Assembly (NCBI GenBank): GCA_015068065.1
Contig: SVLE01000010.1
Location: 1 to 51,828, forward strand
Length of the DNA stretch: 51,828 nucleotides
Source of the DNA: Oscillospiraceae bacterium
GTDB taxonomy: Bacteria; Bacillota; Clostridia; Oscillospirales; Oscillospiraceae
Reading direction: 5' to 3'
Below the pieces are notes generated by a model. That model saw nothing but the letters and a program-made list of their open reading frames with translations, made no database searches and was not told the DNA's origin. A program made the position numbers and the translations under genes. Positions 7,503-13,712 of this stretch are shown here, piece by piece; the first letter of the stretch is position 1; each line of letters starts with the position of its first letter.

Positions 7503-9746
7503 TTGGCAAAAAAGAAAGCGCCGGAAACGGCTCCCAAACGAGCAAGCAACCCCAACGTCATGGGTCTGCGACCCGAGGTGCTGGAACAGCCCATCACCCA
7601 GACGCTGGAGCTGAACTATATGCCCTACGCCATGTCCGTCATCGTCTCCCGCGCCATTCCGGAGATCGACGGTTTCAAGCCCAGCCACCGCAAGCTGCTG
7701 TACACCATGTACCAGATGAAGTTGCTGGGCGGCGCACGCACCAAAAGCGCCAACATCGTGGGCCAGACCATGAAGCTCAACCCCCACGGCGACGCAGCCA
7801 TCTACGACACCATGGTGCGCCTCAGCCGGGGCTACGGCGCCCTGCTCCACCCCCTGGTGGACTCCAAGGGCAACTTCGGCAAGGTCTACTCCCGCGATAT
7901 GGCCTGGGCCGCCCCCCGTTACACCGAAGCCAAACTGGACTCCATTACCTCGGAATTCTTCCGGGATATCGATCAGGACGCGGTGGACTTTGTGGACAAC
8001 TACGACGGTTCCATGAAGGAGCCCTCTCTGCTGCCCACCACCTTCCCCAACGTGCTGGTGTCCGCCAATCAGGGCATTGCCGTTGGTATGGCCAGCAACC
8101 TGTGCGGTTTCAATCTGGAAGAAGTCTGCGACACCACCATCGCCTATCTGAAAAATCCCGACCACGACCTGATGACCACCCTGAAAGCCCCCGATTTCCC
8201 CACCGGCGGCGAGCTGCTCTATGATGCGGCGGCGCTGGATGAGGTGTACAAAACCGGCCGAGGCTCCTTCCGTGTTCGGGCCAAGTGGCGCTATGTCAAG
8301 GCGGAAAATCTCATCGAAATCTACGAGATCCCCTACACCACCACCGCCGAGGCCATCATCGACAAGGTGGCCGAGCTCATCAAAGCGGGCAAGGTGAAGG
8401 AGATCGCCGATATGCGCGACGAGACCGACCTGTCCGGCCTGAAGCTGACCATCGACCTGAAGCGGGGTACCGACCCGGACAAGCTGATGGCCCGTCTCTT
8501 TAAGTATACCCCCCTGATGGACTCCTTCTCCTGCAACTTCAACATCCTCATCGCAGGCATGCCCAGAGTGATGGGTGTGGGCGAGATTCTGGAGGAGTGG
8601 ACGGCGTGGCGCATGGACGGCGTGCGCCGACGCACCTACTTCACCATGAAGAAGAAGCAGGACAAGCTGCACCTGTTGAAGGGCCTCAAGCGCATCCTGC
8701 TGGACATTGACCGGGCCATCAAGATCATCCGGGATACCGAGGAGGACGCGGAGGTCATCCCCAACCTGATGATCGGCTTTGGCATTGACGAGGTACAGGC
8801 CGAATATGTAGCTGACATCCGTCTGCGCAACATCAACAAGGAATATATCCTCAAGCGGGTGGAGGAAACCGCCTCTCTGGAGGACGAGATCGCCGACCTG
8901 CAGGACATCGTCAACAGCCCCAGGCGCATCCAGAAGATCATCATCGGCGAACTGGAGGGCGTGAAGAAGAAATTTGCCACCCCCCGCCGCACCGATATCG
9001 TCTACGAGCATGAGGTGGAGGAAATTCTGGAGGCCGAGCCGGAAGTGCCCGACTATCCCGTCCACCTGTTCCTGTCCCGGGAGGGCTACTTCAAAAAGAT
9101 CACACCTCTGTCTCTGCGCATGAGCGGTGAGCAGAAGTACAAGGAAGGCGACGGCCCGTCTCAGCAGTGGGAAGCCACCAACCGGGACGAGCTGATGGTC
9201 TTTACCGACAAACAGCAGTGCTACAAGCCCCGGCTGAGCGACTTCGACGACACCAAGGCCAGCGTGTTGGGCGACTACCTGCCCTCCAAGCTGGGCATGG
9301 AAGCGGACGAAAAGGTGGTTTGGGCCTGTCTGCCCGGTGACTACTCCGGCCACGTGCTGTTCTTCTTTGAAAACGGCAAGGCCGCCCGGGTAGAGCTTTC
9401 CGCCTATCAAACTCAGACCCGGCGCAAAAAGCTCACCGGTGCGTACAGCGATAAATCCTCGCTGGTGTGCGCGTTCCTGTTGAAAGAGGATCTGGAACTG
9501 GCTGTCCAGTCCACCGAGGGACGCTGTCTTGTGTTCCACACCGCTGTTCTCAATCCCAAGTCCACCCGCGCCACTCAGGGCGTGGGCGTCATGACCCTGA
9601 AGCCCAAGTACAAGCTGGAATCCGTCAAGCCTCTCGACCAGACCAACATCGTCAATGCCGCCCGCTATCGGGCTCGCTCCCTGCCCATCGCCGGCGCCCT
9701 GCTCAAGGACGTGGACCGGGGCGAGGAGCAGATGACCCTGCTATAA
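7503..9746 (+). CDS. parC: Type IIA topoisomerase cleavage subunit (ParC/GyrA-like)
   Basis: DNA breakage-reunion subunit that pairs with the upstream ATPase. The 747-aa product has the winged-helix cleavage domain with the conserved SRAIPEIDGFKPSHRKLLY stretch and the catalytic tyrosine in AAPRYTEAKL (about residue 140), a tower region with VGMASNLCGFN, a coiled coil, and a C-terminal half that is shorter and less repetitive than the six-bladed gyrase wrapping domain; I see no GyrA box. This favours topoisomerase IV. The start is a TTG at 7503 with AAGGA ten bases before it; the frame matches the family from there. It lies 45 nt after parE in the same operon. Confidence 0.85.
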   Translation: MAKKKAPETAPKRASNPNVMGLRPEVLEQPITQTLELNYMPYAMSVIVSRAIPEIDGFKPSHRKLLYTMYQMKLLGGARTKSANIVGQTMKLNPHGDAAIYDTMVRLSRGYGALLHPLVDSKGNFGKVYSRDMAWAAPRYTEAKLDSITSEFFRDIDQDAVDFVDNYDGSMKEPSLLPTTFPNVLVSANQGIAVGMASNLCGFNLEEVCDTTIAYLKNPDHDLMTTLKAPDFPTGGELLYDAAALDEVYKTGRGSFRVRAKWRYVKAENLIEIYEIPYTTTAEAIIDKVAELIKAGKVKEIADMRDETDLSGLKLTIDLKRGTDPDKLMARLFKYTPLMDSFSCNFNILIAGMPRVMGVGEILEEWTAWRMDGVRRRTYFTMKKKQDKLHLLKGLKRILLDIDRAIKIIRDTEEDAEVIPNLMIGFGIDEVQAEYVADIRLRNINKEYILKRVEETASLEDEIADLQDIVNSPRRIQKIIIGELEGVKKKFATPRRTDIVYEHEVEEILEAEPEVPDYPVHLFLSREGYFKKITPLSLRMSGEQKYKEGDGPSQQWEATNRDELMVFTDKQQCYKPRLSDFDDTKASVLGDYLPSKLGMEADEKVVWACLPGDYSGHVLFFFENGKAARVELSAYQTQTRRKKLTGAYSDKSSLVCAFLLKEDLELAVQSTEGRCLVFHTAVLNPKSTRATQGVGVMTLKPKYKLESVKPLDQTNIVNAARYRARSLPIAGALLKDVDRGEEQMTLL

Positions 9747-9776
9747 CCTGAGCAATATAAAAGGAGGAATACATAA

Positions 9777-10367
9777 ATGGCTAACATCGACCTGCTTCGC
9801 AAGAATCTGGAGGCGAAGGGCTACACAACCTCCCACTTCGCCACCGCCAAAGAGGCCGCCGACTATCTGAACAGTCAGCTGGACGGCACCACCGTGGCCT
9901 TCGGCGGCTCCACCACTCTGGCCGACATGGGCCTTTACGAATCTCTGTCCGAGCACAACACCGTCTTCTGGCACTGGAAGGGTAACACTCCCGCCGACGC
10001 GGCTCAGGCAGAATATTACCTGGCCTCCGTCAATGGTGTGTCCGAAAACGGCGAGCTGATCAACATCGACGGCGTATGCAACCGGGTGTCCGAGACCCTG
10101 TTCGGACACAAGAAGGTCTACTTCGTCATCGGCGCTAACAAAATCGCCCCCGATTACGACGCCGCCCTGTTCCGTGCCCGAAACACCGCTGCCCCCCTGA
10201 ACGCCCGCCGTCTGAACAAGAACACCCCCTGCGCTACAGGCAACGAGATCAAGTGCTATGACTGCAAGAGTCCCGACCGCGTCTGCCATGCCCTGACCGT
10301 GCTGTGGACCGCCCCCGGCGGTGCCGCTTACGAAGTGGTCATTGTGGACGAAACGCTGGGCTATTAA
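9777..10367 (+). CDS. LUD-domain protein (LutC/DUF162-like)
   Basis: The 196-aa product belongs to the LUD fold seen in LutB/LutC lactate-utilisation proteins and in many stand-alone clostridial proteins. Features: TVAFGGSTTLADMGL near residue 40, which forms the conserved glycine-rich substrate loop, VNGVSENGELINIDGVCNRVS, and VYFVIGANKI. The cysteines CATGNEIKCYDCKSPDRVC near the C-terminus are an unusual cluster and could bind a metal or cluster. AAGGAGG precedes the ATG. It follows parC by 30 nt and ends at a terminator, so it may be cotranscribed with the topoisomerase genes, without obvious functional link. Substrate unknown. Confidence 0.85.
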   Translation: MANIDLLRKNLEAKGYTTSHFATAKEAADYLNSQLDGTTVAFGGSTTLADMGLYESLSEHNTVFWHWKGNTPADAAQAEYYLASVNGVSENGELINIDGVCNRVSETLFGHKKVYFVIGANKIAPDYDAALFRARNTAAPLNARRLNKNTPCATGNEIKCYDCKSPDRVCHALTVLWTAPGGAAYEVVIVDETLGY

Positions 10368-10380
10368 CCTTCCTTTACCT

Positions 10381-10415
10381 GAAAAGACAGCCGCCCTGAG
10401 GGCGGCTGTCTTTTC
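10381..10415 (+). terminator. Intrinsic terminator after the LUD gene
   Basis: GACAGCCGCC/GGCGGCTGTC stem flanked by AAAA and TTTT. Confidence 0.85.
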
Positions 10416-10439
10416 CCGAAAGTTTTTTTCAAAAACCTA

Positions 10440-10467
10440 TTGACACAAGCCAAATTCGTGTTATAAT
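10440..10467 (+). promoter_or_regulatory. Consensus promoter of tRNA-Gly
   Basis: TTGACA (10440-10445), a 16-bp spacer and TATAAT (10462-10467), ending 13 bases before the tRNA. Confidence 0.9.
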
Positions 10468-10480
10468 ACAATTCGCTGTT

Positions 10481-10556
10481 GCGAGTGTAGCTCATCTGGT
10501 AGAGCGCCACCTTGCCAAGGTGGAGGTAGCGAGTTCGAGCCTCGTCACTCGCTCCA
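10481..10556 (+). tRNA. tRNA-Gly (anticodon GCC)
   Basis: A full 76-nt cloverleaf: acceptor GCGAGTG/CACTCGC, D arm GCTC...GAGC, anticodon stem CCACC/GGTGG with loop TTGCCAA (anticodon GCC), T arm GCGAG TTCGAGC CTCGT, discriminator T and encoded CCA. Followed by its own terminator. Confidence 0.95.
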
Positions 10557-10591
10557 CAAGGCATCCAACCTACTCGGTTGGGTGCCTTTTT
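10529..10591 (+). repeat. tRNA-Gly 3' end plus terminator, copy 1
   Basis: The T arm, acceptor 3' strand, CCA and the terminator of tRNA-Gly. It is repeated at 10701-10763 (offset 172) with three mismatches. Confidence 0.9.
10558..10591 (+). terminator. Terminator of tRNA-Gly
   Basis: Stem AGGCATCCAACC/GGTTGGGTGCCT with a 4-nt loop and five T. Confidence 0.85.
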
Positions 10592-10603
10592 CTTTGTGTT
10601 CAA

Positions 10604-10621
10604 AACTCGCTACCTCCACCT
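10604..10621 (-). repeat. Inverted 18-nt fragment of tRNA-Gly
   Basis: The reverse complement of these 18 bases is identical to 10518-10535 of the tRNA (3' side of the anticodon stem, variable loop and start of the T arm). A readthrough transcript could pair with its own tRNA part. Confidence 0.85.
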
Positions 10622-10700
10622 GCGCGCTGTGCGCGCTTTTTAATCTGAGGTCCGGTAGGGCTCCTGCGAATTCCCAACGGGAATTCGTGGGATACCGGTT

Positions 10701-10763
10701 GCGAGTTCGAGCCTCGTCACTCGCTCCATAAGACATCCAACCTACTCGGTTGGGTGTCTTTTT
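10701..10763 (+). repeat. Displaced tRNA-Gly 3' end plus terminator, copy 2
   Basis: The T arm, acceptor 3' strand and CCA are identical (28/28) to the tRNA gene; the terminator that follows differs at one stem pair (G-C to A-T, both sides changed) and one unpaired base. No 5' tRNA half precedes it, so it is a remnant. An EcoRI-like palindrome GAATTCCC/GGGAATTC lies just before it. Confidence 0.85.
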
Positions 10764-10764
10764 T
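10730..10764 (+). terminator. Second terminator (duplicated)
   Basis: Stem AAGACATCCAACC/GGTTGGGTGTCTT with a 4-nt loop and a run of T. Confidence 0.8.
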
Positions 10765-10767
10765 CTT

Positions 10768-10796
10768 TTGCGCATAATTTCCCTTTGTGGTATCAT
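10768..10796 (+). promoter_or_regulatory. Promoter of the amidotransferase gene
   Basis: TTGCGC (10768-10773), a 17-bp spacer and TATCAT (10791-10796). Confidence 0.5.
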
Positions 10797-10830
10797 ATCT
10801 TTACAGCAACACCCGGAAAGGAGTCCTGTT

Positions 10831-11493
10831 ATGCCTTATATCCTCATCTCCGCCGCCACCCCCAAGCCGGACGCGGCCCTGAATTACGAAAATGCTGTCC
10901 GCGCCGCAGACGGCAACTTTATCACCCGTTACTGCTCAGGGGTAGACCTATCCTTTGATGGTCTGCTCCTCACCGGGGGAGGCGATGTGGCCCCTGCCCG
11001 GTACGGACAGGAAAACCACGGTTCGCTTCTCATCGACTTGGAACGGGACCGGACGGAACTGGCACTGGTCAGGGCCTATCTGGACGCAGGCAAGCCCATT
11101 CTGGGCATCTGCCGGGGCATGCAGATACTCAACGTAGCACTGGGCGGCACGCTGATACAGGATTTGGGTGATAATCTCAACCCCTTCCACCGCAGAATTG
11201 ATGCCGACAAGGTACATTCCATCGCCGCACAGGAGGACAGCATCCTGCATACCCTCTACGGTCCGCTGTTTTCTGTCAACAGCGCCCATCATCAGGCGGC
11301 AGATGCTCCGGGCAACGGCGTGGTCATCTCTGCCCGGTCCGAGGCCGGGGTGGCAGAGGCATTGGAACTGCCCGGGAAACCCCTTCTGGGCGTACAATTC
11401 CATCCGGAGCGCATGACAGGAACGCTTCTGCGCCCGGATGCAGTGGACGGCGGGGCCATTTTCCGTTGGTTTATCGACAAGTGCCGCAAGTAA
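10831..11493 (+). CDS. Class I glutamine amidotransferase (gamma-glutamyl hydrolase, PuuD-like)
   Basis: A peptidase-C26 type amidotransferase that likely hydrolyses a gamma-glutamyl amide such as gamma-glutamyl-GABA. The nucleophile is the Cys in GICRGMQ (about residue 94) and the catalytic His lies in VQFHPER (about 190). LLTGGGDVAPARYGQ and LGGTLIQDL are typical of the family. At 220 aa it is shorter than PuuD (about 250). I chose the ATG at 10831 because GAAAGGAG lies 8-10 nt before it; an upstream in-frame extension would run through the promoter. It is a single gene closed by a terminator, with no polyamine genes nearby, so the substrate is open. Confidence 0.85.
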   Translation: MPYILISAATPKPDAALNYENAVRAADGNFITRYCSGVDLSFDGLLLTGGGDVAPARYGQENHGSLLIDLERDRTELALVRAYLDAGKPILGICRGMQILNVALGGTLIQDLGDNLNPFHRRIDADKVHSIAAQEDSILHTLYGPLFSVNSAHHQAADAPGNGVVISARSEAGVAEALELPGKPLLGVQFHPERMTGTLLRPDAVDGGAIFRWFIDKCRK

Positions 11494-11495
11494 AC

Positions 11496-11530
11496 AAAAC
11501 GGCTGACTTTATTTAAAGTCAGCCGTTTTT
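11496..11530. terminator. Bidirectional terminator
   Basis: A 14-bp stem AAAACGGCTGACTT/AAGTCAGCCGTTTT between convergent genes; the stop codon of ogt lies inside its right arm. Confidence 0.85.
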
Positions 11531-11980
11531 CTGTTCCAAATCAAGCAGAGCCTGTTTCAGCCGCATGCCTCCGGCATAGCCGGTCAGTGCGCCATTTGCT
11601 CCCACCACCCGGTGACAGGGAATAATAATGGGGATCGGATTTCGGTTGCAGGCCATACCCACAGCCCGAAAGCCCCGGGGACAACCTACTGCAAGGGCAA
11701 TGCCCCGGTATGTGCGAGTCTGCCCATAGGGAATGTCCTGCAGTACCGACCACACCTTTTTCTGAAACGGGGTGCCCTGCGGGGCAAGGGGAAGATCAAA
11801 CACCCGCCGTTCTCCCGCCAGATATTCCAGCACCTGTCTGCGCCCCTCAATCAGCACAGGCGTCTCATAGGGCATGAGCCGGGGCGTAGGGGCGTTGGGC
11901 AGATAGAGGCGCACAATAGCCCCATCTTCCTCCCCCAGCGCCATCTCCCCAAAGGGTGTAGAAAAAGCGAGAAACTCCAT
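11519..11980 (-). CDS. ogt: Methylated-DNA-[protein]-cysteine S-methyltransferase
   Basis: Suicide repair protein that transfers the methyl group of O6-methylguanine to its own cysteine. The 153-aa product has the acceptor Cys in IPCHRVVG (Cys122), the helix-turn-helix recognition segment RGFRAVGMACNRNP and the N-terminal RNase H-like half; there is no Ada regulatory domain. Its ATG overlaps the lexA stop codon (TGATG), so it is translationally coupled to lexA and should be induced with it by DNA damage. Adaptive-response genes in other bacteria are usually not in the LexA operon, which makes this layout notable. Confidence 0.95.
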   Translation of the reverse strand: MEFLAFSTPFGEMALGEEDGAIVRLYLPNAPTPRLMPYETPVLIEGRRQVLEYLAGERRVFDLPLAPQGTPFQKKVWSVLQDIPYGQTRTYRGIALAVGCPRGFRAVGMACNRNPIPIIIPCHRVVGANGALTGYAGGMRLKQALLDLEQKNG

Positions 11981-12588
11981 CAGTAACGGCGCACCACGGC
12001 GACTACCTTACCGATGATCTGGGCATAGGTTCCGTCAATGGGTTCATAATCGGGGTTTTCCGGCAACAGCCACGTTTGGCCGTTCTGGCGGCTGAGGGTC
12101 TTGACCGTAGCCTCGTCCTCGAAGAGGGCCACCACGATTTCCCCATTCCGGGCGTCCTGCTGGCGGTGGACCACTACAAGGTCATCGGGCAGAATACCGG
12201 CATTCAGCATGGACTCGCCCCGCACCCGCAGGGCGAAGTGCTCACCCTCCAGTCCCTCGGTGTCAAAGGTCAGATAATCCTCGATGCACTCCTGTGCCAG
12301 AATGGGTGATCCGGCGGCCACACTGCCGATGACGGGCACCTGATTGGCGTGGGCATCCAGTTCCTCCGCCACCGCCTTGCCGGGAACGGAGATGGCACGG
12401 GTCTTACCCTCCGCCTTGTTGATCATGCCGGCCTCCTCCAGCCCTTTCAGGTGGAAATGAACCGTGGAGGGAGAGCGCAGATCCAGCGCCTCGCCGATCT
12501 CACGCACCGAGGGGGGATAGCCGTTTTCGGCGGTGAAGGCAAGGATATAGTCATAAATCTGCTGCTGTCTGGCGGTGAGCTTTTTCAT
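11980..12588 (-). CDS. lexA: LexA repressor
   Basis: SOS master repressor. The N-terminal winged helix-turn-helix (residues 1-65, PPSVREIGEALDL...STVHFHLKGLE) binds SOS boxes. The Ala92-Gly93 cleavage bond (SVAAGSP), Ser126 (GESML) and Lys163 (ATVKTL) of the self-cleaving S24 domain are all present, so RecA-stimulated autocleavage should work. The length of 202 aa is normal. Two LexA boxes flank its promoter, which gives negative autoregulation. First gene of the lexA-ogt operon. Confidence 0.97.
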   Translation of the reverse strand: MKKLTARQQQIYDYILAFTAENGYPPSVREIGEALDLRSPSTVHFHLKGLEEAGMINKAEGKTRAISVPGKAVAEELDAHANQVPVIGSVAAGSPILAQECIEDYLTFDTEGLEGEHFALRVRGESMLNAGILPDDLVVVHRQQDARNGEIVVALFEDEATVKTLSRQNGQTWLLPENPDYEPIDGTYAQIIGKVVAVVRRY

Positions 12589-12614
12589 AGGACGACCCCT
12601 TTCTCAGCATAGGA

Positions 12615-12671
12615 AAACATATGTTTGATTGGAGTATATCATACCTTTTTTCAAAAGTCAAACAGATGTTC
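12615..12671 (-). promoter_or_regulatory. lexA promoter with two LexA boxes
   Basis: Minus strand: TTGACT (12656-12661), a 17-bp spacer and TATACT (12633-12638). One box, GAACATCTGTTT, lies at 12660-12671 and overlaps the -35; the other, the perfect palindrome AAACATATGTTT, lies at 12615-12626 just past the -10. Their centres are 45 bp apart, about four helical turns. Confidence 0.8.
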
Positions 12672-12683
12672 TAAGAATTCCAA

Positions 12684-12720
12684 CAAAAAACACCGCGCCG
12701 AATGCGGCACGGTGTTTGGA
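12684..12720 (-). terminator. Terminator of trxB
   Basis: On the minus strand AAACACCGTGCCG and CGGCGCGGTGTTT pair (with a small irregularity) and are followed by TTTTT. Confidence 0.8.
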
Positions 12721-12723
12721 AAA

Positions 12724-13638
12724 TCACTGCGCGTCCAGCCAGCGGCAGGCTCCCATGGCTGCAATGGCGCCATCGCCGGCGGCGGTGGTCACCTGACGAA
12801 TGAACTTGCTGCGGCAGTCTCCGGCCACATACAGACCGGGGGTCCTGGTGGCACAGAATTCGTTCACGTCGTAGTAGCCATACTCGTTCAGCCCCACCAG
12901 ACGGGCAAAGGCCTCGTTCTCCGGCTGCAGACCCACAGCAAGGAACGCACCGTCTACGGTAATCTCGCTGTCTTCGCCGGTAGCGTCGTTGTGCAGCTTC
13001 AGGCCGGTGAGCTGACCATCGGCAGTCTTGTACTCGGACACCACGGTGCTGAACAGCACTTCCACATTATCCCTGGCCATGAGGGCATCGGCCAGCTTCT
13101 GCTCGCCGGTGAAGAAGGCCAGATTCTGCACCACAGTGACCTTGGTACACACCTCGCTCAAAAGCAGTGCCTCTTGCAAAGCGGAGTTGCCGCCACCGAT
13201 CATGGCGGTCTCCTGTCCGGTGTAGAATGCGCCGTCGCACACAGCACAGAAAGACAGACCCTTTCCTACCAGCTCTTCCTCACCGGGCAGGCCCAGCATC
13301 CGGTGCTTGACGCCGTTAGCCAAAATGACAGCCTTGCCCTCGTAAGACGCGCCTTCCTCGGTGGTGACGGTGAAACCGTCCGCGGTCTTCTCCACCCCGG
13401 TGACACACTCCATCTCCACGTCAGCACCCAGCGCCATCACCTGCTCAGCCAGTTTGTCGGCAAACTCCGCGCCGCTGATGAGGATTGTGCCGGGGATGTT
13501 CTCCACCTTGGGCGAGAATGCAATTTGGCCGCCGAAACCGGCCTTCTCGATGACCAGTGCGGTCTTGCCCGCCCGCAGGGCATACACGGCGGCCGTAAGG
13601 CCGGCGGGACCGCCGCCCACGATGATAATGTCATGCAT
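12724..13638 (-). CDS. trxB: Thioredoxin reductase (NAD(P)H, FAD-dependent)
   Basis: Flavoenzyme that passes electrons from NAD(P)H to a thioredoxin-type protein. The 304-aa product has the N-terminal FAD motif VGGGPAGL (residues 7-14), the redox pair CAVC (Cys131 and Cys134), a second Rossmann motif GGGNSALQEA near 147, and the C-terminal FAD-binding LYVAGDCRS. GGGAGG lies 8 nt before the ATG. No free thioredoxin gene is seen nearby; instead the next gene upstream, nrdD, carries a fused redoxin domain, a likely electron acceptor. A hairpin separates the two, so they may be only partly cotranscribed. Confidence 0.93.
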   Translation of the reverse strand: MHDIIIVGGGPAGLTAAVYALRAGKTALVIEKAGFGGQIAFSPKVENIPGTILISGAEFADKLAEQVMALGADVEMECVTGVEKTADGFTVTTEEGASYEGKAVILANGVKHRMLGLPGEEELVGKGLSFCAVCDGAFYTGQETAMIGGGNSALQEALLLSEVCTKVTVVQNLAFFTGEQKLADALMARDNVEVLFSTVVSEYKTADGQLTGLKLHNDATGEDSEITVDGAFLAVGLQPENEAFARLVGLNEYGYYDVNEFCATRTPGLYVAGDCRSKFIRQVTTAAGDGAIAAMGACRWLDAQ

Positions 13639-13669
13639 GATGATTTCCTCCCATTTCTCTTTCTCACGG

Positions 13670-13700
13670 GGAAAAGGCCGGGCATTTCGCCCGGCCTTTG
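13670..13700. terminator. Terminator between nrdD and trxB
   Basis: AAAGGCCGGGC/GCCCGGCCTTT stem with a 5-nt loop; in the nrdD direction it is followed by TTTTCC. Confidence 0.75.
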
Positions 13701-13712
13701 ATTTGGTTTTGC

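Noticed and set aside
7290-9539. A very long minus-strand open frame (749 codons) opposite parC, and similar ones opposite nrdD, pgi and glyS
   Set aside because: They mirror well-identified genes on the other strand, lack ribosome sites, and their composition (long Gly/His/Val/Leu stretches) is that of an antisense shadow of GC-rich codon usage.
10545-10796. Minus-strand open frame across the tRNA-Gly repeats
   Set aside because: It is a translation of tRNA and terminator sequence in reverse, with the duplicated segment giving a repeated peptide; not a gene.
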